DNA of 64,000 bases from Crassaminicella thermophila (GCF_008152325.1 NZ_CP042243.1:1803026-1867025); one strand, 5' to 3'. Numbered from the stretch's first letter, positions 1 through 8,451 are shown. The notes: a model not told the origin generated them from the letters alone. Translations and numbers: made by a program.

Positions 1-14
1 TTCACCTGCAATCT

Positions 15-641
15 TTACTCTTTTTCCTTTGTGTTCTTCTGGTTTTTTAAAATATATTCATCCATGCTTTTTCTGTATGAAGCCATTTCTACTTCCATTG
101 GGCTTGGCTCATTTCTAAACTTTTTCGGCAATATATGATTAAAAAACACTGCCATACCTAGACCAATTCCTAATGAATAGGGAATTTGAAGAATCAGAGG
201 TCTGTTTTCTTCTATTCCAGTAATCATTTTATAAATTTTTTTATGAGCTTGATCCATATTTACATCTGCATGAAAATTCATAAGGGCTAGACCAGATCCA
301 ACAAAAAGAACTACACACACACTTATTAGTTTGAATAATAACCACAGTTTACTTTCTTTTTTTCTTTTATAAATAATTTTTACTAAGGTTTCAGCTTCTC
401 CTATAGGGAAAATTTTTATATTAGGATACTTATATGAGATTTTTTCCATAATCGTTAAAATAGAAACCACAATATGTTCTTTAGTATCCTTAGGAATTTC
501 TAAAACTTCTATATTCAAAATCTCCATTTTTATAGTATCATCAGCTAATATAACAGCCACATCTCTAACAAAAACTTTACTCCCTGGTATAGCATTATAG
601 CCATCTTTCATTTGTATATAAATATCTTTTGATGAAATCAT
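15..641 (-). CDS. spoVAA: Stage V sporulation protein AA (SpoVAA)
   Basis: SpoVAA belongs to the forespore inner-membrane SpoVA system that moves Ca-dipicolinate into the spore. The 208-residue product has a soluble N-terminal half and two predicted membrane segments (about residues 98-122 and 149-171), as expected for the family. It lies downstream of spoIIAA-spoIIAB-sigF and a small membrane peptide gene; in many clostridia spoVA genes follow the sigF operon, which supports the call. The ATG lies 4 bases after the stop of the upstream small gene and has only a weak purine stretch, so translation is probably coupled. The next genes of the spoVA set would lie beyond the window edge. Confidence 0.88.
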   Translation of the reverse strand: MISSKDIYIQMKDGYNAIPGSKVFVRDVAVILADDTIKMEILNIEVLEIPKDTKEHIVVSILTIMEKISYKYPNIKIFPIGEAETLVKIIYKRKKESKLWLLFKLISVCVVLFVGSGLALMNFHADVNMDQAHKKIYKMITGIEENRPLILQIPYSLGIGLGMAVFFNHILPKKFRNEPSPMEVEMASYRKSMDEYILKNQKNTKEKE

Positions 642-645
642 CTCT

Positions 646-807
646 TCACACCCTTATATTCTGAAGAGTTGAAGAATACTTAAAAACCAACTTTGCTTTT
701 GTATATTTACTTGTTTTAGGTCTATTGGTATATAAAAAAAAGGAAGTACAAACAATCATTAAAAGAACGATAATCAAAAAAAATGACTTATTTTTATTTA
801 ACAGCAT
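646..807 (-). CDS. Small single-pass membrane peptide (53 aa) between sigF and spoVAA
   Basis: I do not recognise a family. The reading frame encodes 53 residues: a short basic N-terminus (MLLNKNKS), one hydrophobic segment (about residues 9-26), then a basic C-terminal tail. A good ribosome binding site (AAGAGGTGA) lies 4 bases before the ATG. The stop codon is 4 bases from the spoVAA start, so it sits in the operon between sigF and spoVAA. Its position suggests forespore expression with the sigF operon. A role in sporulation is inferred from context only. It is short, so a chance frame remains possible, but the ribosome site and tight spacing argue for a real gene. Confidence 0.6.
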   Translation of the reverse strand: MLLNKNKSFFLIIVLLMIVCTSFFLYTNRPKTSKYTKAKLVFKYSSTLQNIRV

Positions 808-911
808 ACAATCACCTCTTAAAAATCTTTACTTTTATTATTCTCCATTTCCTTAACGAAAATTCTTTAAATTTCAAGCATAAACTTTTGCAAACAAAAA
901 AGACATGACTT

Positions 912-1685
912 TTACCATGTCTTCTCTAATAATTCTTTCATTTGTCTTAATATCTTTTTTTCTATTCGTGAAACCTGAACTTGAGAAATTCCTAGCATTT
1001 GTGCAATTTCCGTTTGGGTTTTGTCTTTAAAATATCTTAATATAATAATCGTTCTTTCTCTTGCTTTTAGCTTTGAAAGAATTTCTATCAACGCAATCCT
1101 ATCAAGTACTTCCCCTTCATCTTCTGTATTAGTTTCACTAATTTTGTCAATTAAATGAACAGGAGAGCCATCATCTTGATGTATCACATCATACAAATAA
1201 TCTGGTTGAATATTTGAATCTAGTGCCATTACAATCTCTTCTTTTGGTATATCTAATTTATCAGACAATTCCTGCAGTGTAGGTTCTCTTCCATACTTTT
1301 TGATTAAGGATTCTTTCATACTTTTTACCCGTGCTGCGGTTTGTTTTAAAGAACGACTTACTTTTATCATTCCATCATCTCGTAAAAACCTTTTAATTTC
1401 GCCTATAATCATTGGAACTGCATAAGTTGAAAATCTTACATCATAGCTAAAGTCAAATTTTTCTATCGCTTTTACTAATCCAATACATCCTAGCTGATAT
1501 AAATCTTCTTTATCATATCCTCTATTAATAAACCTTTTTAAAACACTTCTTACCAATCCTAAATTATGTCCTACCAAAATATTTTTAGCTTCTATATCCC
1601 CCTCTTGTGCTTTTTTTATAAGCTCTATAGTCTCTTCATGCTCAAGTAATTTGTTTTGTTCCTCAGATAATGCATTCATTCCCAT
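912..1685 (-). CDS. sigF: RNA polymerase sporulation sigma factor SigF
   Basis: First forespore-specific sigma factor, held inactive by SpoIIAB until SpoIIAA is dephosphorylated. The 257 residues show sigma-70 region 2 (FSTYAVPMIIGEIKRFLRDD at about residues 85-104), region 3, and a region 4 helix-turn-helix (TEIAQMLGISQVQVSRIEKK at about 224-243). Length is normal for the family. A purine-rich site (AAGGGG) precedes the first ATG; a second in-frame ATG two codons later is equally possible. It is third in the spoIIAA-spoIIAB-sigF operon, 12 bases after spoIIAB, the conserved order in endospore formers. Confidence 0.97.
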   Translation of the reverse strand: MGMNALSEEQNKLLEHEETIELIKKAQEGDIEAKNILVGHNLGLVRSVLKRFINRGYDKEDLYQLGCIGLVKAIEKFDFSYDVRFSTYAVPMIIGEIKRFLRDDGMIKVSRSLKQTAARVKSMKESLIKKYGREPTLQELSDKLDIPKEEIVMALDSNIQPDYLYDVIHQDDGSPVHLIDKISETNTEDEGEVLDRIALIEILSKLKARERTIIILRYFKDKTQTEIAQMLGISQVQVSRIEKKILRQMKELLEKTW

Positions 1686-1697
1686 AGCATCTACCCC

Positions 1698-2132
1698 TTA
1701 ATCTTCATAGCGTCCAAATCTTTTTACCATCCTTATCTTTGTACCACTATCCTTTTGTGACTCAATTTCTAATTCATCCATAAAAGTTTCCATTACTGTA
1801 AATCCCATTCCAGATCTTTCTAACTCTGGCTTTGAAGTATATAAAGGTTGTCTTGCCATTTCTATATCTTCAATACCTTTTCCCTCATCTTCAACAACAA
1901 TTTCTATTGTATGATCATTTATACTACACTCAATTCGTACAATACCCTCTCGACCATCATAACCATGAATAATTGCATTTGTAACAGCCTCTGATACAGC
2001 AGTTTTTACATCAGCTAATTCTTCTATAGTTGGATCTAACTGTGAGGCAAAAGAAGCTACTACAATTCTAGCAAAAGCCTCGTTTTGTGATTTGCTCATA
2101 AACTCTAATTTCATATGATTTTTGTTTGTCAA
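1698..2132 (-). CDS. spoIIAB: Anti-sigma F factor / serine kinase SpoIIAB
   Basis: Binds and inhibits SigF and phosphorylates SpoIIAA. It has a GHKL ATPase fold: the N box ([12 protein letters not shown]), G1 box (DEGKGIED) and G2 box ([12 protein letters not shown]) are all visible. The frame opens at a GTG at 2141, but that codon overlaps the ribosome site AAGGGGTGAGG. The TTG at 2132, correctly spaced from that site, is the more likely start; an ATG lies six codons further in. It is 12 bases after spoIIAA and the same distance before sigF. Confidence 0.95.
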   Translation of the reverse strand: MTNKNHMKLEFMSKSQNEAFARIVVASFASQLDPTIEELADVKTAVSEAVTNAIIHGYDGREGIVRIECSINDHTIEIVVEDEGKGIEDIEMARQPLYTSKPELERSGMGFTVMETFMDELEIESQKDSGTKIRMVKRFGRYED

Positions 2133-2144
2133 TATCCTCACCCC

Positions 2145-2480
2145 TTATAATCTTTCTAATGCCTCTTTTTTATTCTCAAATTTCTTAACAATATTAAATA
2201 ATCCTGACATTTTAAAAATTCTTTCCACTCGATTGTTCATATTAATTACTGCAGCTTGTCCTCCTAATTTCTGTACCTTTTTATATCTTCCTATTACAAC
2301 ACCAATACCAGAACTATCCATAAAATGCATATCCTCTAAGTCAAAAATAATATTTTTAACATTATTATTATCGATTTCTTTATCTATTTCATCTCTAATC
2401 TCTTCTGCTGTATGATGATCTAATTCACCATTTAGCTTAATAACTAAGTTGTTATAAATTGTTTCAAAGTGAATGCGCAT
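2145..2480 (-). CDS. spoIIAA: Anti-sigma F factor antagonist SpoIIAA
   Basis: STAS-domain protein which, when dephosphorylated by SpoIIE, frees SigF from SpoIIAB. The 111-residue product contains the STAS signature with the phosphorylatable serine in HFMDSSGIGVVIGRY. An upstream in-frame TTG at 2495 falls inside the ribosome site (GAGGAGGGG), so the ATG at 2480 is the true start. It is first in the spoIIA operon, preceded by a sigma-H-type promoter. Confidence 0.96.
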   Translation of the reverse strand: MRIHFETIYNNLVIKLNGELDHHTAEEIRDEIDKEIDNNNVKNIIFDLEDMHFMDSSGIGVVIGRYKKVQKLGGQAAVINMNNRVERIFKMSGLFNIVKKFENKKEALERL

Positions 2481-2516
2481 ACAACCCCTCCTCAAGCTTA
2501 TTTATGTTTATTAAGT

Positions 2517-2544
2517 ATTCTTTAATCTATTCCTTTTTTCCTTT
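2517..2544 (-). promoter_or_regulatory. Sigma-H-type promoter of the spoIIA operon
   Basis: Read on the minus strand, AAAGGAAAA is followed after 12 bases by AAAGAAT. This fits the sigma-H pattern RNAGGAWWW-N11/12-RNNGAAT, and spoIIA is a known sigma-H target in Bacillus. It lies about 40 bases upstream of the spoIIAA start codon. Confidence 0.7.
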
Positions 2545-2589
2545 GATGAAAATTGACTAGTTTTGTAATATATCTGAATTTTTTATTTG

Positions 2590-2630
2590 AGAAAAAATAT
2601 AGTGACGATTAAAATAATAATCGTCACTAT
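2590..2630 (-). terminator. Terminator downstream of thiI
   Basis: A perfect 12-base-pair inverted repeat (arms 2599-2610 and 2619-2630) is followed on the minus strand by a T run, directly after the thiI stop. It separates the sulfur-transfer operon from spoIIA. Confidence 0.85.
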
Positions 2631-2652
2631 TAAAGAAATCTACTATAATTTT

Positions 2653-3828
2653 TTACTCTTCTACAGATACTTCAATTACTTCCATTCCTTTTACAGCTTC
2701 TTCAATTAATTTTTCAACATCTAAATTACTTTCAGATTGAAGTATTTTATCAAGCCTTGGTTTTGTAACAGGTCTCTTAGGTAAAAATACTGTACAACAG
2801 TCTTCATATGGCAAAATAGAAGTTTCATAAGTATTTATTTTTTTTGCAATATCCATAATATCAACTTTATCTAAAGCAATAAGGGGTCTAAATACAGGAA
2901 TATTTACTGCATTATTTGTTACCGTAAGACCCTGAATTGTCTGACTTGCTACTTGTCCTATGCTTTCCCCTGTAACCAATGCATTACACTGCCTTTTAAT
3001 AGCAATTCTTTCTGCTATTTTCATCATAAATCTTCTCGATAAAATTGTCATTTCTTCTTCTGGACACTTTTCATTTATTTCCTTTTGTATAGGCAATAGA
3101 TTAACACAATGCAAGCGTATATTTCCACAATATTTTGCTAATATTCTTGCTAAATCAACTACCTTTTCCTTCGCTCTTTCACTTGTAAAAGGATAGCTAT
3201 GATAATGAACTGCCTCTATTTCCATACCTCTTTTAGCCATCATCCAAGCAGCTACTGGACTATCAATTCCTCCAGAAAGTAATACCATAGCAGTTCCATT
3301 AGTTCCTAAAGGCAATCCTCCATATCCATAAACCTTTTTAGAATATACATAAGCTTTATCCCTTACATCTACATGCAAAATTATTTCTGGATTATGTACA
3401 TCTACCTTTAATCCTTCTGTATGAGATAAAATATACCCTCCAACCATTCTAGATATTTCAGGTGATTTCATTGGGAAACTTTTATCTCCTCTTCTACTTT
3501 CAACCTTAAATGTCTTTATACCATCTTCTTCTATTCTCTCATTTATATGTTTCACAGCTACCTCATAAATTGAATCCATATTTTTATCAAATTTATAGGC
3601 AGGACTAACAGATACAATTCCAAATACTTTTATTACCCTATCAATCACTTCATCTTGATCATATTCATCCATATCAACATATATTAATCCACCTGCTTGA
3701 TGAACGTGTAGTCTTCCTAAATCAGCTAAATTTGCTTGTATATGATTTACAAGTTTGTTTATAAAATAAGATTTATTTAATCCTTTTAAAGCAATTTCAC
3801 CATATCTTACAATTAATACTTTTTTCAT
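2653..3828 (-). CDS. thiI: tRNA 4-thiouridine synthase ThiI
   Basis: Adenylates uridine 8 of tRNA and inserts sulfur received from a cysteine desulfurase; in many bacteria it also serves thiazole synthesis. The 391 residues show an N-terminal ferredoxin-like/THUMP region (to about residue 165), then the PP-loop ATPase motif [12 protein letters not shown] at about 185. There is no C-terminal rhodanese domain, as is usual in Firmicutes; the cysteine pair in YEDCCTVF is a candidate sulfur-handling site. The ATG has the ribosome site GAAGAGGTGA, which includes the stop codon of the upstream desulfurase gene, so the two genes are tightly coupled. Confidence 0.95.
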   Translation of the reverse strand: MKKVLIVRYGEIALKGLNKSYFINKLVNHIQANLADLGRLHVHQAGGLIYVDMDEYDQDEVIDRVIKVFGIVSVSPAYKFDKNMDSIYEVAVKHINERIEEDGIKTFKVESRRGDKSFPMKSPEISRMVGGYILSHTEGLKVDVHNPEIILHVDVRDKAYVYSKKVYGYGGLPLGTNGTAMVLLSGGIDSPVAAWMMAKRGMEIEAVHYHSYPFTSERAKEKVVDLARILAKYCGNIRLHCVNLLPIQKEINEKCPEEEMTILSRRFMMKIAERIAIKRQCNALVTGESIGQVASQTIQGLTVTNNAVNIPVFRPLIALDKVDIMDIAKKINTYETSILPYEDCCTVFLPKRPVTKPRLDKILQSESNLDVEKLIEEAVKGMEVIEVSVEE

Positions 3829-3832
3829 TTTA

Positions 3833-4990
3833 TCACCTCTTCACAATCTTTCGTATGTCTTTTACATGCTTTTTTAATTTATCAATAGCATAATCTATTT
3901 CTTCTAGTGTATTGTTGTAAGAAAAACTAAATCGTATAGCTCCTTCTATCTCATAATCCTTAAGTCCCATTGCTTTTAAAACATGACTTTTAGTGTTTTT
4001 CTTTGACGAACAAGCCGATCCTGTAGATACATAAATACCATCTTGCTCAAGAGAATGTAGTAATACTTCTCCTCTTATTCCTAAAAAACTAATATTGGCA
4101 ATGTGAGGTGCACTACCTTCCTTTTCAAACCCATTAATTTTAATATCATGAATTTCATTTTTAATACCTTCAATTAATTTATTTTTTAAAATCCACATTT
4201 TATTTATTTTATTGTCCATATCCTCATATAAACATCTTGCTGCCTCTCCTAAGCCTAAAATTCCTGGCGTATTTTCAGTACCTGATCTGATTCCTGTTTC
4301 TTGATTTCCTCCATAAATTAATGGTGTCATTTTTAAACCTTTTTTTATGTATAATGCACCAATCCCTTTTGGTCCATGAATTTTATGTCCACTTACCGAT
4401 AAAAGATGAGCACCAATTTTTTTAGGTGTAAACTTAATTTTTCCAAAAGATTGGATAGCATCTACATGGAATATAAAATTTTCATTGTTATTTTTAATGA
4501 TTTTTCCTATTTCCTCTACTGGCTGGATTGTACCTACTTCATTATTGACATGCATAATACTTATTAGAATTGTTTCTTCTGATATGCTTTCTTTTAATTG
4601 CTCCATATTTATCTTTCCAAATGAATCAACATCTAAATAAATTACTTCATACCCTTTTGTTTCTAAATTTTTATATACATTTAAAACAGATGGATGCTCA
4701 ATTTTAGTAGTAATAATCCTATTACCTTTTCTTTTTTTTGATTCTATAGCACCCATGATCGCCATATTATTAGATTCAGTACCTCCAGATGTAAAAATAA
4801 TTTCTTGTTCACTTGCCCCTAATGCTTTGGCCAACTGTTTTCTTGCAGTCTTTATTAATTTCTCCACTTCCACCCCTTTATGATGTAAAGAAGATGGATT
4901 TCCATAATAATCTGTAAGTGCTTTTGTCATTATATTCACAACTTCTATGTTTGGCTTAGTAGTAGCACTATTATCTAAATAGACTTCCAT
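3833..4990 (-). CDS. Cysteine desulfurase (NifS/IscS family)
   Basis: A PLP enzyme that converts cysteine to alanine and holds persulfide sulfur, here most likely passing it to ThiI encoded next to it. Visible motifs are the PLP-lysine region ([18 protein letters not shown]) and the active-site cysteine loop ([10 protein letters not shown]), in a 385-residue product of normal length. The open frame continues upstream to 5113, but the ATG at 4990 has a good ribosome site (GGAGAGG) and begins at the conserved [11 protein letters not shown]. The neighbour pair corresponds to nifZ-thiI of Bacillus, so this is probably the ThiI-dedicated rather than the Fe-S-dedicated desulfurase. Confidence 0.93.
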   Translation of the reverse strand: MEVYLDNSATTKPNIEVVNIMTKALTDYYGNPSSLHHKGVEVEKLIKTARKQLAKALGASEQEIIFTSGGTESNNMAIMGAIESKKRKGNRIITTKIEHPSVLNVYKNLETKGYEVIYLDVDSFGKINMEQLKESISEETILISIMHVNNEVGTIQPVEEIGKIIKNNNENFIFHVDAIQSFGKIKFTPKKIGAHLLSVSGHKIHGPKGIGALYIKKGLKMTPLIYGGNQETGIRSGTENTPGILGLGEAARCLYEDMDNKINKMWILKNKLIEGIKNEIHDIKINGFEKEGSAPHIANISFLGIRGEVLLHSLEQDGIYVSTGSACSSKKNTKSHVLKAMGLKDYEIEGAIRFSFSYNNTLEEIDYAIDKLKKHVKDIRKIVKR

Positions 4991-5165
4991 ATGCAACCTC
5001 TCCATTATAATGATTTTGTCTATATCTTTCCATATTGTATATGAAACTACTGTCTTTGTAAAGTTATTTACCATAAACTTATTATTGCCTTCTATGCTTA
5101 AAAAAAAGTCCAATTTGTTTATATTTATTTAAAAAAAATTATTTATAAAAAATTTGTCAAAACAC

Positions 5166-5194
5166 TTGTCAAATTTGTCGGTTTTTGTTATAAT
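5166..5194 (+). promoter_or_regulatory. Sigma-A promoter for a small RNA
   Basis: TTGTCA (5166-5171) and TATAAT (5189-5194) are separated by exactly 17 bases. No reading frame follows before a strong terminator about 80 bases downstream of the expected start near 5201, so this promoter appears to drive only a short RNA. Confidence 0.75.
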
Positions 5195-5200
5195 TTGTTT

Positions 5201-5308
5201 AGTGGTTATCCCCCTGATAACCTCGATAATATAATCTCTATTCCCAATACCCCTTTTGAACGTAAACCAACAAAAGAACCAGTCCTTATGGACTGGTTCT
5301 TTTGTTTT
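5201..5308 (+). ncRNA. Candidate C-rich trans-acting small RNA
   Basis: The predicted transcript of about 108 nt starts just after a good promoter and ends at a strong hairpin with a T-rich tail. Its 5' end folds into a 7-bp stem, GGTTATC/GATAACC, that displays CCCCT in the loop (5211-5215). The unpaired middle holds two more C runs (5243-5245 and 5250-5253). C-rich loops and linkers that pair with Shine-Dalgarno sequences are the hallmark of Gram-positive regulators such as RsaE/RoxS. I cannot assign it to a named family. Length, promoter and terminator are read directly; the regulatory role is inference. Confidence 0.65.
5272..5308 (+). terminator. Intrinsic terminator of the small RNA
   Basis: A 14-bp perfect stem (5272-5285 with 5290-5303), TTAT loop and a following T-rich stretch. 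The opposite direction lacks a T run, so it acts on plus-strand transcripts. Confidence 0.85.
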
Positions 5309-5331
5309 AAAAAAATTTAATAAATTTATAT

Positions 5332-5375
5332 GGCTATGTCCCTTTATATCTGTTAAGATATAAAAGGATATAGCT
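5332..5375 (+). repeat. Long imperfect inverted repeat before L-asparaginase
   Basis: Two 20-base arms (5332-5351 and 5356-5375) around a GTTA loop match with three G-T-type differences. It ends about 30 bases before the start codon of the asparaginase gene, without a T run, so it is not an ordinary terminator. It could be an operator or an mRNA leader hairpin. Confidence 0.5.
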
Positions 5376-5406
5376 ATTTAAACACCTATAATAGGGGGGA
5401 TTTTCA

Positions 5407-6402
5407 ATGAAAAATACAAATAAAGTAGCTGTTGTTTTTACTGGTGGAACCATTTCTATGAAAATAGATCCAAGAATATCTGCAGCTATTCCTGCACTAT
5501 CTAGCGAAGAGATTATGTCCATGGTGACAAATATTGATAAGTATGCTGATATTGAAATTGTAAATTTCGATCGAATTCCTGGCCCTCATATGACACCTCA
5601 AAAAATGATGGATTTAGCAAAACTCGTAAAGAAATTAATTTCAAGGGAAGATATTACAGGTGTTGTTATAACTCATGGTACAGACTCCCTTGAAGAAACA
5701 GCATATTTGTTAGACTTAACAATCAATAGCGAAAAACCTATTATTGTTGTAGGTGCTATGAGAAATAGCTCTGAATTAGGTTATGACGGATCAAGCAACT
5801 TATCTGCTGCAATATGTACTGCAATCTCAAAACAAGCAAAAAATAAAGGTGTTTTAATCGTTATGAATAATGAATTAAATGCCGCTAGTGAAGTTACAAA
5901 AACACATACACTAGCTTTAGATACTTTCAAATCAATGGAATTTGGTCCCTTAGGGATTGTAGACAATGATGAAGTAATTTTTTATCGAGATATTACAAAA
6001 CACAGCCATATACAAACAGAGAAAATTGAAGTAAATGTAGACTTGATTAAAACAGCTGTTGGCATGGATTCTCGCTTAATAAAATTTTGTGTAGATTCAG
6101 GTAGCAAAGGGATTGTTATTGAAGCAATGGGAAGAGGAAACATTCCTCCTCAAATGGTTGAAGGTATTAAATACGCTCTTGATAATAATGTAATCGTTGT
6201 TATGGTATCTAGATGCCCTATGGGTAGAGTTCTAGATACCTATGGATATGAAGGCGCAGGAAGAAGCTTAAGAAATCTTGGTGTAATTTTAGGTGGTAAC
6301 CTTCCTGGACAAAAAGCTAGAATTAAGCTTATGTTAGCTTTAAGTGTGACAAATGCTAGAGAAAAAGTAAAAGAAATTTTTGAAAAAGATTTTTATAAAT
6401 AA
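5407..6402 (+). CDS. L-asparaginase (type I/II family)
   Basis: Hydrolyses asparagine to aspartate and ammonia. Both catalytic signatures are present: FTGGTISM near the N-terminus (first catalytic threonine) and ITHGTDSLEETA at about residue 88 (second threonine with its aspartate). The 331 residues are the normal family length. No signal peptide is visible, so a cytoplasmic location is likely. The start has a strong site, AGGGGGGA. It is a single-gene unit between the small-RNA terminator and a bidirectional terminator, with a long imperfect inverted repeat in its leader. Confidence 0.93.
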   Translation: MKNTNKVAVVFTGGTISMKIDPRISAAIPALSSEEIMSMVTNIDKYADIEIVNFDRIPGPHMTPQKMMDLAKLVKKLISREDITGVVITHGTDSLEETAYLLDLTINSEKPIIVVGAMRNSSELGYDGSSNLSAAICTAISKQAKNKGVLIVMNNELNAASEVTKTHTLALDTFKSMEFGPLGIVDNDEVIFYRDITKHSHIQTEKIEVNVDLIKTAVGMDSRLIKFCVDSGSKGIVIEAMGRGNIPPQMVEGIKYALDNNVIVVMVSRCPMGRVLDTYGYEGAGRSLRNLGVILGGNLPGQKARIKLMLALSVTNAREKVKEIFEKDFYK

Positions 6403-6433
6403 AGAATCAGGATCTTTTATATCCTGATTCTTT
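6401..6433. terminator. Bidirectional terminator between convergent genes
   Basis: A 13-bp perfect stem (6401-6413 with 6421-6433), A-rich on one side and T-rich on the other. It serves asparaginase on the plus strand and the zinc-ribbon gene on the minus strand. Confidence 0.85.
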
Positions 6434-6437
6434 ATAA

Positions 6438-6806
6438 TTACCTTATAATTTTATGACCACACTTTGGACAATAGTTTTCTTCATCTATAATTACTTCTCC
6501 ACAAAAATTACAATATTTTAATCCTTTTATTTTATTTAATCGTGTTTTTATTCTATTTTTTTCATATTCCATTCTTTGAATTTCTCTACATTTTGAGTTA
6601 ATAGCACTTACTGGCATACTCTCATTTTTACTTAAAAAATATTTATATACCAATTCACCAATATATAATTTTGCTTCTTCAATTTCCTCTTCAATATTCT
6701 TTAAATCTATTTTTAACTCTGCTATTTCAATAATCTCATCTGTCTTTTGAGATATCATTCTTGTTCCAGACGAAACTTTCTGTGCTAGCTTATCCATAAA
6801 ATCCAT
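6438..6806 (-). CDS. Coiled-coil zinc-ribbon protein
   Basis: A 122-residue protein of unknown function. Residues 1-85 are predicted helical and charged, probably coiled coil. The C-terminus is a zinc ribbon with two CxxC knuckles (CNFCG and CPKCGH) about 15 residues apart. Similar zinc-ribbon proteins are common in Firmicutes, but I cannot name a function. The ATG is preceded by GGGGAGGGG. It appears to be monocistronic. Confidence 0.8.
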   Translation of the reverse strand: MDFMDKLAQKVSSGTRMISQKTDEIIEIAELKIDLKNIEEEIEEAKLYIGELVYKYFLSKNESMPVSAINSKCREIQRMEYEKNRIKTRLNKIKGLKYCNFCGEVIIDEENYCPKCGHKIIR

Positions 6807-6887
6807 AACATCCCCTCCCCTTCTATTATCAATATATTCTATATAAAAGTATTAGGTCTTTAAAAACTCATTGCGTATTAAACTTCA

Positions 6888-6917
6888 TTGTTTTTTGTCT
6901 ATATGATATATTATAAT
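6888..6917 (+). promoter_or_regulatory. Sigma-A promoter of the exonuclease gene
   Basis: TTGTTT (6888-6893), 18-base spacer, TATAAT (6912-6917). It covers the most upstream possible start of the following frame and thereby supports the internal TTG start. Confidence 0.6.
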
Positions 6918-6950
6918 ATATTCGCAGAAATACCAAAGGGAGTTGATATT

Positions 6951-7958
6951 TTGGAAATCATAGAAAATAATCTAAAAGAAATATTTAATCTACCAAAAAA
7001 TTTTGTATCTTTTTACAAGCATATGAACTTTGCTATATTTGATATTGAAACAACAGGTTTAAATCCTAATGATGATCAGGTTATACTTATTGGCCTTTTA
7101 TACTTAGAAAATGGTAATATTACCATAAAACAATTCTTCTGCAATAATAGAAACGAAGAATTATCCTTATTAAAGTCATTTATCAAAGTCATCAAACATT
7201 TTGATATTCTTATTAATTATAATGGAAATACCTTTGACATCCCTTTCTTAAATAAAAGATTCTTAGCTAATAAAATTAATTATTCTATTGAAAGCTATAA
7301 AAGTATTGATATATTAAAATTAATAAGAAAAGTTCAAAAAAATTTAAACCTTAAAAACTGTAAACTAAAATCTATTGAAAAATATCTAGGTATCCATCGA
7401 AATGATACAATTTCTGGAAAAGAAAGTGTATCATTGTATGCTCAATTTGAAAAGAATCAAAATATACAGCTAAAAAACACTATACTCCTTCATAACTATG
7501 ATGATCTATATTATTTAGGCAAGTCTTTAATGATATTAGACCAGATTTCCCATGAGCAAATTATAAGTTGTTTCCCACAGGTTTTTTATACAAACGATAA
7601 TATGATATATGTAACAAATCAGATAATTAAGAATGGAACTTTATATTTGAAAGGAATATGCAAAAATAAAAATATAGATGATTATGTTGCTTATGAAAGT
7701 AGTTTTAGTTTTGAATATACAAAAGAAACCAATACGTTTTCTATAACTATCCCTTTATATAAAGGCCGGCTTTCTTCAGGTTCTCAATGCTTGTATATCG
7801 ATACTAATGATTTTTCTTTTCTCTATAGTAAGGTTTCACTAGATGCTCGTATTCCTAAGAACATTATTTTATTTAAAATAGATAAAAAAATACAAACTAT
7901 AGAAATTCATTCTTTTATATCTATTCTCATTCCCTATATTTTCAAAAAAATAACATAA
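6951..7958 (+). CDS. RNase H-fold 3'-5' exonuclease domain protein (YprB-like)
   Basis: A putative nuclease of the DnaQ/RNase_H_2 superfamily. ExoI motif FDIETTGLNP lies at about residue 30, ExoII as NYNGNTFDIPF at about 93, and a late acidic motif as HNYDDLYYL at about 185. The C-terminal 150 residues match nothing I recognise. The open frame extends upstream to 6888, but that part overlaps a sigma-A promoter; TTG at 6951 has AAGGGAG at correct distance, giving 335 residues. YprB-like proteins are widespread in Firmicutes and their substrate is not firmly known. Confidence 0.85.
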   Translation: MEIIENNLKEIFNLPKNFVSFYKHMNFAIFDIETTGLNPNDDQVILIGLLYLENGNITIKQFFCNNRNEELSLLKSFIKVIKHFDILINYNGNTFDIPFLNKRFLANKINYSIESYKSIDILKLIRKVQKNLNLKNCKLKSIEKYLGIHRNDTISGKESVSLYAQFEKNQNIQLKNTILLHNYDDLYYLGKSLMILDQISHEQIISCFPQVFYTNDNMIYVTNQIIKNGTLYLKGICKNKNIDDYVAYESSFSFEYTKETNTFSITIPLYKGRLSSGSQCLYIDTNDFSFLYSKVSLDARIPKNIILFKIDKKIQTIEIHSFISILIPYIFKKIT

Positions 7959-7991
7959 GGCTTAGGTTATTAGTTAAATAACCTAAGCCTT
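7957..7991 (+). terminator. Terminator of the exonuclease gene
   Basis: A 15-bp perfect inverted repeat (7957-7971 with 7977-7991) overlapping the stop codon, with a 5-base loop and an AT-rich tail. Confidence 0.75.
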
Positions 7992-8000
7992 AATAAATAT

Positions 8001-8032
8001 AAAAACAAGCATACTCCAATGGAGTATGCTTG
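8001..8032 (-). terminator. Terminator of rrn operon A / tRNA array 1
   Basis: A 12-bp stem (8006-8017 with 8021-8032) followed on the minus strand by a run of five T. It lies 8 bases beyond tRNA-Phe, the last gene of the array. Confidence 0.85.
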
Positions 8033-8040
8033 CACTTTGT

Positions 8041-8116
8041 TGGTGCCCAGAGGCGGAATCGAACCACCGACACGGGGATTTTCAGTCCCCTGCTCTACCG
8101 ACTGAGCTATCTGGGC
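8041..8116 (-). tRNA. tRNA-Phe (GAA)
   Basis: 76-nt cloverleaf with encoded CCA; anticodon loop CTGAAAA. It is the last gene of array 1 and the only Phe tRNA in the window. Confidence 0.97.
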
Positions 8117-8120
8117 AAAT

Positions 8121-8197
8121 TGGTGGGCCTTCAGGGACTCGAACCCCGGACCTGCCGGTTATGAGCCGGACGCTCTAACCAACTGAGCTAAAGGCCC
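8121..8197 (-). tRNA. tRNA with CAT anticodon, probably Ile2 (lysidine type)
   Basis: 77 nt with CCA; loop CTCATAA. The body (GGGCCTTTAGCTCAGTTGG) resembles Bacillus tRNA-Ile2, while a different CAT tRNA in arrays 2 and 3 looks like the true elongator Met. Elongator Met cannot be excluded here without TilS identity elements. A twin lies at 8458. Confidence 0.7.
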
Positions 8198-8204
8198 CAA
8201 TACA

Positions 8205-8281
<77 letters not shown>

Positions 8282-8285
8282 ATAT

Positions 8286-8362
8286 TGGTCGGGGTGGCAG
8301 GATTTGAACCCGCGGCCCCCTGGTCCCAAACCAGATGCGCTACCAAACTGCGCTACACCCCG
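8286..8362 (-). tRNA. tRNA-Pro (TGG)
   Basis: 77 nt with CCA; loop TTTGGGA, acceptor CGGGGTG. Single copy in the window. Confidence 0.97.
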
Positions 8363-8375
8363 ACTATTTTGTAAT

Positions 8376-8451
8376 TGGCAGGGGCAGAAGGACTCGAACC
8401 CTCGGCACGTGGTTTTGGAGACCACTGCTCTACCAACTGAGCTATACCCCT
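8376..8451 (-). tRNA. tRNA-Trp (CCA)
   Basis: 76 nt; loop CTCCAAA, discriminator G. Single copy in the window. Confidence 0.97.

Noticed and set aside
2122-2415. 97-residue frame opposite spoIIAA
   Set aside because: Antisense shadow of a certain gene, low-complexity S/L/I composition, no ribosome site.
5387-5392. TATAAT just before the asparaginase gene as its promoter
   Set aside because: It touches the ribosome binding site; transcription would start at or after it. The real promoter must be further upstream.
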